In this document: piece by piece, positions 1 through 13,369 of the stretch | Numbering within the stretch: position 1 is the stretch's first letter | Layout of the letters: each line of letters opens with the position of its first letter | Assembly (NCBI RefSeq): GCF_033807715.1 | Contig: NC_084587.1 | Coordinates: 23,212,017-23,276,016, forward strand | Length of the DNA: 64,000 nucleotides | Source: Cololabis saira | Lineage: Eukaryota > Chordata > Actinopteri > Beloniformes > Belonidae | Direction: 5' to 3' | Made by a program: the position numbers and the translations under genes | The notes under the pieces: model-generated | Database searches by the model: none | What the model was told of the DNA's origin: nothing | The model's input: the letters and a program-made list of their open reading frames with translations, nothing else

Positions 1-2471
1 TATAAGATTATTAGCTCTGTTGATTGGGTTACATCGGTTCGGTAATGATAAATTACATGGTGAGAAAGCTGACTTTGTGCCTGCTACATTAAGGGGATTC
101 AATCTTTTAGCTCTGTATCCACTCACAATTCTTATTTTAAAACAGGTCAAAGCTGATAAATCTTTTTGAGTAATATCACCACCTGATCTAACAGCCAACA
201 AACCATAAGAGCGTCAAGCAGCGCTGAGATGGGGAATCTTTTCCCGGTATCACACACATCTCTGATCATCCTCCTTATTTGATGTCTGACTCTTGTGAGC
301 TCTCCCTTCCCCTCTGAAACAGACCTTGAACCAGTTCTACCGATGACAGGAGGCCATCTTTATAATTACATTACAGACAACAGAGACCTGCCATGCATCA
401 AACTCACAGCATTCAGATTGTTAAAGCACATATGTCAGCTGTTGAGTTTGAGTCAGGTCCAAGGCTTGTCGGTAATAAAACAGAGGGATGAGGGGGTGAG
501 TCAGCCACTGGCCTTTGTTAATTGCATGTCTCACATCATCGTGGCCAGAACAGTTAATTGGGAAAGATCAAGGGGATTTGCAGTGTTAATGAGCTTCCCG
601 TGAACTCAAGTCATACTTTGGATACCAGAGGAGTCTTCTTCAACTTTTCATTTTTAGAGCAATGTGGCCTTAGCTGACTACTGCCTCATCTCCTGCGTTT
701 GGTAGAGTTGGCTCAGAGGGGGATAGATGTTCTATTATAAGCACAACAACACCCATCCATCTCTATCTTCTTGTCACTTAACATTCAGGATGCATTGTGT
801 TGCTTTCCACAGTATTATAAGGTGTTTTCTTCAAAATCATCTACTTCATACTCACTGTAAATGTGCGGTCCATCCTACTTCTGGTTTAATTAGGAAGCCT
901 CTCTTCCTTATGGGTTTTGATCCTTTCCCTGTTTGCTTCTGCAAGGCCATACATGGAAATTACATTATAACTGATGAACGATATAATTTAAGAAACTGAT
1001 AAAGGGAGAAGATGCTTAATTGTGTTTACCCTGAAAATAATGATTATCATTTCCTGAATTATGGATTGTACAAAACCCCTGGTCACGGTTAGTTATTACT
1101 GAGCCACATTTTATGTGCCGCCTACTTTGAAAATCTAGCTGAAAGAAATCACAATCATATCAGAACTCACACTTTCAAATTGTCCAGGTTGACCAAAATG
1201 GAAGAAGGCGAAGTGGCAAATGCAGTAATCTTAAAAAGTATAACAAAACCAATAACATATCAAGAGGGTCTGCAGCAAAACAACTCACTGCTGACCTTAC
1301 CTTTTTTCATGGGTTGTTCAAGGGGGCAGGCCTACGCGGCCACGTGGACTGCCCCTGTCTTCTCACTCATCAGTCCTTTGTCTGAGAACGATGATCAGAT
1401 TGTCAAAGGGGTGGTTCTTAAAGTTATGGTAATAAAATAACCAAAGACCCCAAGGAAATACTCTTCTGTCCTTCGAGGGTGAGCAGTACTTAGTAACCCA
1501 CATACACAAAGGGTGCAGCAACAAACATTTATTGTGCAAAGACTGTTAACATAAAATCAAGGGTGGGGAAAATGTCTCTTAAAATGGGAGAAATGTCTCT
1601 TAAAATGGCCAATCCTTAAAAGGCAAGGGTTAAAAACAAACAGTCAAAGTCAATCCGTTCAGGGGCTCACTGTCTTATTCAAAGACTGTCCTCTAGCGCC
1701 CCCTCTTGAATCCACAGCAGCCAGGCCCACGCCAACAGGAATCCCTCTGCTACACACCTCCAGTCGACACTCTTTGACCCTGGAGCACAGGGAAGAATAG
1801 CCAGCAATCTGCGCTACAACCACAGGATATTTCGTTTGGCTATCACGAAGTGGTTCGGCTTGCAACAGCCAGTGTATTGGTTGGAGAAACTCACAGCTTT
1901 TAGGCAGAAGTTCCTACTTCTGCCACTAGCGTCCAAAGGCCTCCAATACACTGCTGCGTCCGCTTTCTGGTCCGTCCGGGTCCGCCGGGGGCTCCCCAAC
2001 AACCTGGGCCCCCGTGGGCCTCTGTCCATCAGTCCATCCTCTTGCTTGAATGTCTCTCTGTGAATATCTAGGTGGAAGGAAACCCTCCCCTGGTTCACCA
2101 TTGGTCTAGGGGGGCCAGCCTGCAGTAGTTCATTGGCCACTGCAGCTGTCAGTCAAGATCCAGTTCCTGCCTTAATAGTGTTCAGCTGTGTCTAATCAAC
2201 TCAAAAAGTAATTGCATGTCAAACTCAAAACACAAAGCAACAAAAACATGCATGCAAGTAAAATGTTTAACACAATTCCAAAACTAAATAAATATACAAT
2301 TAAACACAGCATGACACTCAGCATGACAACATTATAGGTGGATGCTGCTGCTATGAAAAGAATACTGGAGACTAGCCTATATTTGTCTTAAATAAGCGTT
2401 AACCAAAGTTTAACATAACCATCTGCTTCTTTGCCCTGCTGTGTGTTTTAGACACATTAACAATACATTTT
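1..2471. other. Gene-free stretch, nothing recognised
   Basis: No open frame here has a domain or motif I recognise; the longest frames are about 100 codons and look like chance. The only local structure seen is a perfect 18-bp direct repeat (AAATGTCTCTTAAAATGG) at 1570-1587 and 1591-1608. The GC-richer part around 1680-2140 differs in composition from its AT-rich surroundings and could be an old unclassified repeat, but I could not assign it. Confidence 0.5.
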
Positions 2472-2552
2472 ATGTATAAGTGCCTTTCAAAACTCGCAAG
2501 GAGAATGTACAGAGCATTACATATAAGTAAATACAATAGCAGCCCAAGATTT

Positions 2553-3806
2553 ATAACTGTATCAGCCCGAAACGGCGACGTGGGGCCGTCTTCCTGTAGG
2601 CCCACCACCCGCAGGAAGGACCGTGAGAGGCTTGTGCAATGTGGTCTGGGTAGCAGTCGTGGCGGGGTGCCTCGGCGACCCAACCCCTGGACCAAAACCC
2701 TTGCAGTAGGGACATGGAACATCACCTCGCTGGGGGTGAAGGAGCCGGAGCTTGTCCGTGAGGTTGAGAGATACCGGCTAGAGATAGTCGGGCTCACCTC
2801 CACACATAGCTTGGGCTCTGGAACCCAGCTCCTTGAAAGGGGCTGGACCCTCCACTACTCTGGAGTTGCCCAGGGTGAGAGGCGGCGAGCTGGTGTGGGC
2901 TTTTTCATAGCCCCCCAGCTCAGTCACATTGTCTTGGAGTTCACCCCGGTGAATGAGAGGGTCGCTTCCTTATGCCTTCGGGTTGGGAAAATGTATCTCA
3001 ATGTTGTTTGTGCATACGGGCCGAATGGCAGTGCGGAGTACCCGGCTTTCTTGGAGTCCTTGGGAGGAGTACTTGATGGTGCATCAACTGAGGACTCCAT
3101 TGTTCTACTGGGGGACTTCAACGCTCACGTGGGCAATGACAGGGACACCTGGAGAGGCGTGATTGGGAGGAACGGCGTCCCCGATCTGAACCCGAGTGGT
3201 GCTCTGTTATTGGACTTCTGTGCTAGTCACAGTTTGTCCATTACGAACACCATGTTCGAGCATAAGGGTGTCCATCAGTGCACGTCGCACCAGGACACCC
3301 TAGGCTGGAGGTCAATGATCGACTTTCTTGTCGTTTCATCTGATCTTCGGCCATATGTCTTGGACACTCGGGTTAAGAGAGGGGCTGAGCTGTCAACTGA
3401 TCACCACCTGGTGGTGAGTTGGATGTGCTGGCAGAGGAAGAAGTTGAACAGAACGGGCAGACCCAAATGTATTGTGAGGGTCTGTTGGGAACGTCTGGCT
3501 GAGCCTTCTGTCAGGGAAGTCTTCAACTCTCATCTCCGAAAGAACTTCTCACAAATTCCAAGGGAGGCTGGGGACAATGAGTCCGAGTGGACCATGTTCT
3601 CTGCCTCCATTGTCGACGCAGCAGCTCGAAGTTGTGGACGCAAAGTCTCTGGTGCCTGTTGTGGCGACAACCGCAGAACTCGGTGGTGGACACCGGAAGT
3701 AAGGGATGCCGTCAGACTGAAGAAGACCCCTGATGCAGTAGATAGGTACCGGCAGGCCAATCAAGCCGCGGCTCGGGCAGTCCTGGAGGCAAAAACTCGG
3801 GTATAG
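2553..3806 (+). pseudogene. LINE endonuclease domain (relic)
   Basis: The open frame encodes an exonuclease-endonuclease-phosphatase-fold endonuclease, which nicks target DNA for LINE integration. Visible motifs in order: GTWNITSL near the N-terminus of the domain (about 2712), the metal-binding [10 protein letters not shown] near 3105, and [10 protein letters not shown] near 3395. These catalytic motifs are intact. The frame continues into the linker to the RT but stops at TAG 3804-3806; a Trp codon TGG at this position would fit the following in-frame sequence (EEFGEAMEEDF). The open frame extends upstream to 2472, but that part is AT-rich and probably flanking DNA, so I place the domain start in the GC-rich part. 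Confidence 0.85.
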
Positions 3807-5036
3807 GAGGAGTTCGGTGAGGCCATGGAAGAAGACTTTCGGCGAACCGTTCCGCGCCTCAGAAAGGGGAAGCAGTACTCTGCCAACACCGTTTACGGTG
3901 CAGGTGGGGAGCTGTTGACCTTGACTGGGGACATTGTCGGAGGGTGGAAGGAATACTTCGAGGATCTCCTCAATCCGACTGACATGCCTTCCATTGTGGA
4001 AGCAGAGAGTGTTGTCTCTGGGATGTGCTCATCCATCACCCAAGCTGAGGTCACTGAGGTAGTTCATAAGCTCCTCAGTGGCAGGGCACCGGGGGTGGAT
4101 GAGTTTCGCTCTGAGTACTTCAAGTCTCTGGATGTCGTAGGGCTGTCTTGGTTGATACGCCTCTGCGACATTGCATGGAAGAAGGACAGTGCCAATGGAG
4201 TGGAGAGGAGAATACGGCCGATAGTCAAACCTCGGATTTAAGAGGAACAATGTGTTCTTCGTCCTGGTCGTGGAACACTGGACCAGCTCTATACCCTCCG
4301 CAGGGTGCTTGAGGGTACATGGGTACATATGCTTTGTGGATCTGGAGAAGGCGTTTGACTGTGTCCCTCGTGCCATTCTTTGGGGGGCGCTCAGTGAGTA
4401 TGGGGTCCGGAGCCCTCTGTTAAGGGCTGTCCGGTCTCTATATGATCAGAGCAGGAGTTTGGTTCGCAGTAAGTCAGACTTGTTCCCAGTGCATGTTGGA
4501 CTTCAGCAGGGCTGCCCTTTGTCACCGGTTCTGTTCATAATTTTTATGGACAGGATTTCTAGGCGTAGCCAGCGACCAGAGGGGATCCAGTTTGGGAACC
4601 ACAGGATTTCATCTCTGCTTTTTGCAGGTGATGTTGTCCTGTTGGCTTCATCAGGCCGGGACGTTCAGCATGTGTTGGAGCCGGGTGCAACGCGGCAGGG
4701 ATGAGAATCAGCACCTCAGAACCCAATGCCATGGTTCTCTCTGAGAAGCTCAGTCACCCGGGAGGAGCTCGAAGTCGAGCCGCTGCTCCTTCACATTGAG
4801 AGGAGTCAGCTGAGGTGGTTTGGGCATCTGTATCAGATGCCTCCTGGACACCTTCCTAGAAAGGTGTTCCAGGTATGTCCTACCCGGAAGAGACCCCTGG
4901 GAAGACCCAAGACACGCTGGAAAGACTATGTCTCTCGGCTGGCCTGGGAACTTCTTGGACTCCTCTCGGAAGAGCTGGAGGAAGTGTCTGGGGTGAGGGA
5001 AGTCTGGGCATTTCTGTTAAGGCTGCTGCCCCCATG
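3807..5036 (+). pseudogene. LINE reverse transcriptase and C-terminus (relic)
   Basis: Fingers, palm and C-terminal parts of a non-LTR reverse transcriptase, broken over at least three frames. The N-terminal part runs to a TAA at about 4239-4241; just before it (about 4195) the usual block between the linker and RRIRPIVKP seems to have been deleted. The palm follows from about 4252, with VDLEKAFDCVP and LQQGCPLSPVLF. The active-site box reads FAGD (4621-4632) instead of the expected F/Y-A-D-D, so one catalytic Asp is Gly. Sequence between about 4704 and 4726 is collapsed. The C-terminal part keeps the LRWFGHL and RPLGRPKTRWKDYV motifs. Not functional. Confidence 0.85.
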
Positions 5037-5051
5037 ATCCGGTTCTGGAAA

Positions 5052-5087
5052 ATGGATGGATGGATGGATGGATGGATGGATGGATGA
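5052..5087 (+). repeat. (TGGA)n tail of LINE
   Basis: About nine tandem copies of TGGA directly follow the LINE C-terminus. This kind of simple-repeat tail is the normal 3' end of several fish LINE families. Confidence 0.9.
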
Positions 5088-6804
5088 AAAAGGAATAAAA
5101 TGCATTGTAACTTACCAATAAGGGAATTATGAGCAAGGTTGTTAAATACATTTTGACTTCTCTTGAGAAATATGGCCCCTTGATTGCCACAGTTTTATTC
5201 AAATGTTCATGTTTCAATGAAAGAAAATGTATTAAATAGTCCAGTCTAATGACACAGTTGCATCCTCACTGGTCTAATACAGTAGTAGAAAACATTCCTT
5301 TGTTATGAGTATGAATGGGCGCCATATCTCGATATGAGAATATCATAGTTTTGAAGTTTGTCCGTACAATCAACCCAGAACCTGGGGTTTGCTAAAATCT
5401 CATGTGGCCCAGTTTATTTCATCACATAGGAACAAAATTCCCAACAAAGAAAGCAGTTTGGTTGATGTTTTTCTGAGACATCATACTAGTATATCATAAG
5501 TATACTACCGGTCAGTAAATTGGCTCTACCATGAGACGATTGATTCAGCATTCAAAAAACAGGCACCACAGATCTACAGGCACAGGCCACAGGCCACAGG
5601 CCATCTAAAATTATTTTAGATTTTTGACTTCACATTTTTTCATTTTTCTTTAGATTTAATTTCAGTGCAGATGCACTTTTTCAATATTGAATGCCAACAA
5701 ATACGCCTCAGGTTATATTTGCCATAATTCATAATAATATTTCTTCAAACATCATTCTCACAAAAAATACCTTTTTTAATGCAACAAAAACTTAAATCTG
5801 CATTTTGTTTGCATGTTTAAATACTGAATGAGTTGTTTATACATTAAAGGCATTCTATGTGGTGATATCCCTCCAGGCCAAAGGGAGCAGTATGACATGA
5901 GATCATGAGTCAGCCCAGTGCAAGATACAACAAGAGTTTAGATTATTGACTCTTGTTTTTTAATTGCTTACTTTACTTCTGCTGCAGATTTTTTGTTTTT
6001 TCTTTGTGGGAGAAGTTGGATCTGACAGCGACTCACCCAAGTAGTCTGCAAACCATTTTTAATGACAAAACACAGTTTTTTTTATTTTTAAATGGCCTGG
6101 GGGGGAAGAAATAGTGCTGTAAGCTTGTGATATGATTTGTTCAGAACACAAATAAAGTAAGAAAAGACATTGACTATGACTAAGGGAATGGATTAGCACA
6201 TGAAGCCACAAATTGTCTGTGCTAGGGTGAGCAGGAAGTGAGTTAAAAGCATTTGCAATGAAAAAGTAGTTTACCTACAGAAGAATTCCTTCTTCACAGT
6301 GACATCAGGCCTTTCTTTGTTCTTCCATTGGTTGTATCTTGAATGGAGATCTCCCAGACTGCTCCAGATATTTTCTATGCAAAGATTTCTTTCAGAAGTC
6401 GGAAACAGCTCATTGGTGAGCATTTTTCACACATAACAAATGAGTGTTGATGGTGACTGCCAGGAGCTCACCACTTATCTCCATCCAGCCTTCCAGCCTG
6501 GTCTTATCCACTCATTACTTTTGACGTCATTGATGATTGTAGAATACTCCCTATAGACTGTATAAAAAAACGGATGAAGCATTAGGTCACATGACCCTTT
6601 GGTTTCTGAAGAGTATTTCATATTACGCCTGTTTTTCTTCACACAGGTCACAGCCATGTTGCTTGAGAAGTCGACAGGAATGCTCCAACTGTGTGTCAAT
6701 CAAAGTTAGCTTTGGCCCCCAGCTCCTTCAGCCAAACCCTACTAAAATATCTGCAGAGAAACCAAACAACGAGACCAAAATGTTTTTTTAACCAGGCAGT
6801 AAAT
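5088..6804. other. Gene-free stretch, nothing recognised
   Basis: AT-rich sequence without a recognisable coding region. A short tandem of CAGGCCA units occurs near 5580-5602. No promoter, RNA gene or mobile element was recognised. Confidence 0.5.
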
Positions 6805-7584
6805 ACCATATTTTCCGCACTATAAGGCACACTTAAAATATTAAATTTTTCTCAAAACTCTGCAGTGCACCCTGTAATCAGATGCGCCGTATATATATAT
6901 GAATTTCGTTGTGCTTACTGACCTCGAACCAATTTGATGTGGTACATTATGCTTGAAAATCAGTCAAAATGTTTTAGTCCGACTTTGGTCAGCAAAGAAG
7001 CCGCTCCGGTTGATTGATTGTCGGACCGTTCCCAGCTGACACAGTAAGGTGGTATTACGGTCGGTCCTTGGTTGGATACGGGTTGCAACGTCAGATCACG
7101 TTAGATAACTAATTATGTAGTGCTGGCAAGCAACCATCATCCAACATATAGTCAATGTTACCTTACTAACATTGACTTCAAGCCAACTTTAGATTTTTAG
7201 CTTAAACTCAATTTTCAAATCTATATCATAATCCAATCATAATCAAATGTTGGAATAAAACGTTGTTCCAACCTCACAATAACTTCAGGTTTCCGTTATC
7301 GCTGGCAACGATGAACCAATCAGAGAACAGAATGTAACACTACGCTCACCTCTGCCACTTTTTATTTGGGGATTTGTAGAAAATGAATGATTTAAAATGT
7401 GAGTGTATTTTTCTGTATTAGTTACAACTGAACTATATTCTGAGTTATTGTGTTGAATAAAGTTTGACTAACTAGACTGGTATGTTTCCCTTTATATATG
7501 TTTCATCTTGCGCCTTATAACCCGGTGTGTTCATTGATATTGTGCCTTATAGTGCGGTGCGCCTAACGGTCCGCAAAATACGGT
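6805..7584. mobile_element. MITE-like DNA element with inverted ends
   Basis: The left end begins ACCATATTTTCCGCAC followed by TATAAGGC. The right end, read on the minus strand, begins ACCGTATTTTGCGGAC and also carries TATAAGGC motifs. The two ends are therefore imperfect inverted repeats of at least 15 bp enclosing 780 bp with no transposase frame. The target duplication may be TA (T before ACC, A after GGT), but this is weak. The superfamily is not assigned. Confidence 0.65.
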
Positions 7585-7589
7585 ATGTG

Positions 7590-10500
7590 TATTTCTGCTC
7601 TAAAGTTGGACATTTTAACATGAAGGTCAATGGAGATTGACTCGCTTTTGGAGCCAGCCTCTATTGGCAAGTCGAGGAACTGCAACAGTCCTGGGCCGGA
7701 ATAACGTGATCCTTCCCAGCCTGTCTGGTGAAAAGAAGCCTGCTCACTCCTCGGGTTAAGAAGGAGACCTGAGCTCAGTGTGGGCTCCCCCGGGGTTGGT
7801 AGAGGGAGCAATGCCCAGGACTGTCACTTAGGTTGGAGTACTGGGTGATAAAATGGGGAAAAAAATTGGGATAAAAATCAGCCTGTGCAAGTTTCTCTTC
7901 TTGTGATGGTAGAACAAATGCTACAAAATTCATATAATCTCTAGTGGGACAAAGTGGTACTACATGGCTTAATTTCTTTTATATACTTACATTCAGTTGG
8001 TTGAATTTAAATATTTGAAAATGTAATTCTCAAAGTTCACAGCTTTAAAGGCAGAAAATATGAGAGACTTTATTCTTGAGAACTCAACTCCTGTTTTGAG
8101 ACATGGGAAGGTCTGTGAGGCTGCTGTAAATGAATCAACCGTGTATTGGTTCAAGATTAAATAAAATCTGTAAAATCCCAAACATTTCACAAAACTGGCC
8201 ACAACTCTAACAAAACATGAGCTTTCTTATCCAATAGTATATCTATATTCACTTTGCATCCCAGAAACAATGCTGGGATCAAACACTGCCATTACCTTAT
8301 AAGGACAGCTACAAGGAAATCTGGGTCAAATGGTGTAATTGGGGAAAAAAAAAAAAATCACAAAAGACCCTGTTGAAAGATATTTCCACAAAGAAGCCCC
8401 AACTGTACCAGCAGGACTTCTAAATTACTGCAGCATGTACACTTTCAGAAAATGTGCAATTGCTTGATTTTTTTACGTACATTCAAACACAAAGATGCAT
8501 GTACACATTATGAAAGGAAGGATGTGCACACTCTTAACAATAGCAAAAGGCAATGATATAAATATGCCATGAAAATTGTTATCATGAAATAAAAATAAGC
8601 AAATTAATGTAATACATTCATGTTTAAAATATTCTTAACAGGCTTTTGAATTGTTTAATTAAGGTGAATATTTACTTTTCCAAAGAATATGCTAGAAAGA
8701 GACTAAACAGCATTTTAAAGTCGATCTACTGTTTTGAGGTTGTGAGTCTGTTAAACAAAAGACAAGGAAATATAAAACTTTGAAATTAGTTTATACTTAT
8801 ATCAGCCTTACATCAGATTCTCTTACAAATTCCAGAATAACATAATATAGCATAATACTGGTGGGGGCTGGTTTAAACATGAACATTATAGTAATTTCAA
8901 CACACAATCAGTACCGAATCTACAGCAACTGTGATGTTGTTGTTTAGTTTAGTTTTTTTTTAGTTTAACTATCCTTCCATATCTAGACGGTTCCTTACAA
9001 AAGATCAGAGAGCTGGGATGAACATCAGACAGGGAACGACCTGGCTGAACTTTCTCCACAATTTATGTAACTCTCCCAAAGGCAGCTGCCAGTGAGAGAC
9101 CCCTGCTGGAATACATTGAAAAGACTCCTCTGCACTCCGCTGTGTACTGACAGTTGTGTAGAAGAAGAACACAATAATGGACCGCAGCACACCAGCTTGG
9201 ACTCAGCCAGCCTCGCTGATTTAAAGCAGCCGGCATTAATATCTGACTTAAATATTTACTTTGATAATCACTGCCCAGTCTTCTCGTGGTGCTCTCGGGC
9301 AGTATGTGGCATTCACTGATGCTGGCTTAATTACACAAAAATGGTCATTTAAATATGGTGCATTATGTGTAATCTAAATAAGATGTCAATTTTCTGATTG
9401 TTTCTTATTTTTATTAAGTATACAAACAAGATTGTGTTTTGTGGCAAAGAAGAAGAAGTTGTGTGAAATCTTAAGGAAGACTGCTTGGACAGAAACTTGT
9501 GGACCAGTTAAGATGCACTGCCATCTCGTCTGATTTACAGTTGCTGCTTTTTCTGTCCATATTGTTAAAGTCCATGTAGGGAATTGGTTGACTTCAGAAT
9601 AGGTTCCTGCAAGTATTACAGACACTGGATTGCTTATGTTTGGACACTATACAACCATTCAAGTGCACGTACATACAAAAATATTTGTATGTAAACTTTG
9701 TCTGCTTCAGGATCGCAACACCTGAAACACATACTAACTTGTTTGAGAATAAAGGTGGACAAAAAGTTTAATTTTAGCGGTAATAAGGCAGTGAGTCTGG
9801 TAAAGTAGCCAATGAAGAAAGTTTACTATTGTCATTTCCAATAAGAAAAAAGCAGCAAATTGAAAACAATCATTTGTATGCCGCTCGGGTAAATACGTAA
9901 TATACATAGCACGCTGGGTTTGGGTGAACTTGGAAAAGTCTACTATTTGGAACATAGCCAGTGTCTGGACAGAAAAAGCACAAGGAGAAAAAAAACCTGA
10001 AAACCAACAGAACCTTGAATCATAAACCATGACAGCCATGGGATGAGTACTGTTGTACGTTGCAGACCAGTCCGTGACCACGCAAACTCATCCTTGCACC
10101 TACATGTGATGTTTTGTTGAACAATCTGAATCTTATCATTCACATTAATGTTACTTTGACACTTACTACACCTACTTAGACATTTCTTGCATAAATTAAT
10201 TAATAAAAGCCCCCATGGCTTTCGACTGAGAACATGTCAAGGACTCAATGCTCCTGAACTCCTTTGTTGGCATCATACAAATTTCTGAGCATTCATTCGG
10301 TGACATTAGTTACAAGTAGATAGGCAGCCATGATGTTCTGGCTGATAAGTGCATTTGTTTTAGCCTGGCCAGCCATCCTAATTCTTGTCCTCTTTAATAC
10401 TATGATTTAGTCTGGGTCCTTTGGATTTAACTATGATTTCTTTGGTACAGTACCAGCCGATGCGGAAGAAACTCTTGCTGTGAGTTTTGCAATGAAAAAT

Positions 10501-12885
10501 TGGTATTCCAAGGCATTAGTAGCAACTACGTTGCCAAATTGGTGTCTCTTGGAGCTTCTTAACGAGTTATTGCATAAAGCCACCCCCTTCTAGTTGGTTT
10601 GGTATATTCTGTACCAGAGGGAATGGCTGTGAATGGGAGGGTTATCAGACACATTTCATGAGAGAAAATGTTCTTTATGTGAAAGGGTATGGCTGGGCAG
10701 AACATATTTACATATGATATTCAGTTGTTTAAGTTATAGTGAAATAAGAAATAAGTTTCTCTGGTCTTAGTGCATTTCATAAAATTTTGATGTGTAAAAT
10801 TATTGATAGTAAAATAAAATATAATACATGGAAGAATCAAATGCAGTACAAGAAACTTGATATACAGGTTTAAATTCCACATGTACTGATATTTTTATTT
10901 GATACTTTGTACATTTGATTAACAGTTTGTTATTGCACTAAACAGTGATATTGTGGGACGGAATATTTTGGAGTCCCATATTTTTGTTTTTCTTCTAAAT
11001 TGGTTTCTTGGCATTGTTTTTTCCCCATTATCTTGACATTTGTGACAGATGCCAGCTCTTCTGTCAAAGGCCACATCATTCCTTGCACACACACCATCGC
11101 AACACCTTCACGGCCACCACACAACTATGCTCCTGAAAATGTTGTATACCTGAATCCACCCTACCCTTTCTCAGTTCTCTGGTTGTAGTCTGATTAAAAA
11201 GTTTGGTCCTTGGTTTAACAGTTAGTCATCATCAAAATTAACCAACAAATATGGGCTTTGTAGAGTTGATGCATATGACTGTGCAGACACTTAAAGAAAA
11301 TGGGTACAGAAAGTATTAGTAAAGGTGAGATTTAATGCAATTATATTCAGTTCAGTTCAATTCAGTCTATTAATGTAGAACCAAGCTAAGGAAATCAACA
11401 GAATGCATTGACTCTTAACTTCTATTTAATCTCCATGTCTTGGACAAGTATAGACCAAAGGGTGACAGCAGTAACGAAGAACTTCCTTTCAACGGGATGA
11501 GACCTCCAGCGGACTGACTCAGGAAAGGCAGTGACGTTTGCTAAAAAAAATATGAAAACACAAGGCCAGGGAAAATTAGAAACACAAAGTAAAACACTGG
11601 AATAATGGTATGGTAATGGAAATGTGTTATCAGACAATTTGAAAGGAGGACTTTAAAACAGTATAACAGTTCTGGGGCAAGTCTAATCCACTCTAATCTC
11701 ACCCACCTACATTTTCATTAGAGGATCATAGAACCACAAAAATGGCACAGACATTATAAGTAACCACAGCGTGGCCAAAAGTAAAGGTCATGATGTTATC
11801 AAGTCCCCCAGCTGCCAGCTGCTGGAAGCTTAAAAGTAAACAGTAAGTCTATGGGATCTGGAAATCAAATGGTACATAAGTAAATAAGTTGGCTTTTCTT
11901 GTCATACACACAATCACACAGTGATGAATGTAACTGAGTATGTGGGATTCGCTTTCTTGCCCAAGAACACATGGACATCTAGGACTCAGCTAGGACTCAA
12001 AATGTTGAGTATTAGGTTGAATGATCACTCCTCTTCCTCCTGAACCAGCTGTGCCCCAGCTGGATAAAGAGTGTGGACAATTGAAATGTTGGCCGGCAGG
12101 TGGAAGGGAAATATTGAACATACTGAGCTGCAAGTACTTCTGAAAATCTCTTTACATACAAAAACAACCTTTACTTTTAATACAATAAAAGACAACTATA
12201 CAGAAATACAGAGGTTTTAAACATACTAATGTAGGAAATACACAGCATCAACCAGGTGAAGATGTCAGATAGATGGAAAGAGAATGATGAAGCAGGTAGA
12301 GGCAACCAGTGATGGTGAAGGAGATGAGTAAGCTTGAGAAAGGCATTTTTTTTAAATGTGCAAACAGCCCTGGGGGATTTAATCACAGTAAAACATTGCA
12401 CTGTTATTGGGGCTATCTCAAACATTTTTACAAGAGCAGCTGTGCCAAGCCGTAGCACCGCAGAGGTCATCTCCAGTATAAATCAGCATTAGTCCTTTAG
12501 ATCCCCTTATGCGTCTTATGTAAATCCAAACTACAGCCAACTGACGGGGTCAATTCACAAAGTAACCAACTTCTTTTATTTGCCAAGTGGAACATATTAC
12601 AAAATTGCTTCAGGTGGCTGTTCTAGAAAGATCTTCAAGAATACCTGTTCCAGGAGCTCTGGTCATATTGCATCTCTCTTTATGTCTAGTTTTTATAAAA
12701 ACATTGTTTCTAAATATTTTTATACAGACTCTATGCTTTTGAGGGGATTTTGGTTAGTAATACTGGCACTTTTGTTCTGATGAGAAACCATGGCAACGGG
12801 AAAGTTGTTTACAAGCAGAAACAACAGTGTGAAATTTCTAAAGCCCAAATAATGCCCTGAAAAAGACCCAAAATCCAGAGGGATT
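7590..12885. other. Gene-free stretch, nothing recognised
   Basis: AT-rich intergenic or intronic DNA. Short frames up to about 115 codons on both strands lack recognisable domains, splice context or codon bias. Single-base runs and small AT repeats occur but no structured repeat or RNA gene was identified. Confidence 0.5.
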
Positions 12886-12889
12886 AAAG

Positions 12890-13365
12890 AAGAAAAATCT
12901 AAGATGTATGGCATGAGCAAAAGGAGAGAAAAGAGGACAACATTCAAACCGTTCCTTTCCTTGCTGGTCATGGAGAATGTGAGATCCCTGGCCGATAAAA
13001 CTGATGAAGTTGGAGCACTGATGAGGATGCAGCAGGAATTTATGAAAGGTTTTACCAGGGTGTGGCTACAGGAGAATATTCCAGACCAAAGCCTCTCCAA
13101 ACAGATTTCAGACAATTCAGGCAAAGACGGTAAACAGAGTGAAGTGTTCATGCATCCTAAACATTGAATTGTAGGTTGTGAATTTTTGTCAGTATTGTCT
13201 CCTGTCAGACTCTGTCTGTTACCTGATGACACTGCATGTGACATCATTGGCTCAGTTGTTGCTAGGGTACAAGCAAAACATCCCAATGTCTTCATAGCAA
13301 TCCCTTTAGATTTCAACCTTTCTGCTACACTTCCAGCCTGTTTGTTACCTCCATGAGTAGTCAAA
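12890..13365 (+). pseudogene. LINE endonuclease fragment
   Basis: Two overlapping reading frames carry pieces of a LINE endonuclease. The first frame (12904-13167) has the LVMENVRSLADKTDE segment, like the domain start of L2/Rex-like LINEs, and a degraded version of the following Trp-Leu-Asp-Ile-Pro-Asp region. A second frame (about 13215-13355) has IIGSVVARVQAKHP followed by IPLDFN, where active elements read GDFN. The frame change and the loss of the Gly show an old, dead fragment; RT is absent. Confidence 0.7.
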
Positions 13366-13369
13366 CAAT

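Larger units (their letters stand above)
2550..5087 (+). mobile_element. APE-type non-LTR retrotransposon (LINE), eroded
   Basis: A LINE in sense orientation with an apurinic-type endonuclease, then a reverse transcriptase, then a short C-terminal region, ending in a (TGGA)n tail. The 5' limit is approximate and set by where the GC-rich coding-like sequence begins. The general layout is that of L2/Rex-like fish LINEs, but the clade is not certain. The copy is dead: nonsense codons, at least one internal deletion in the RT and a lost catalytic aspartate. No flanking target duplication was found by eye. Confidence 0.88.

Noticed and set aside
295..603. 102-codon open frame near the window start
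   Set aside because: No motif, no splice or promoter context, AT-rich chance frame.
1659..2140. Overlapping minus-strand frames of 68 and 108 codons in a GC-richer patch
   Set aside because: Composition suggests an old repeat, but I could not match any family, so no gene or element is claimed.
9734..10081. 115-codon minus-strand frame
   Set aside because: No recognisable domain or supporting context; likely chance.
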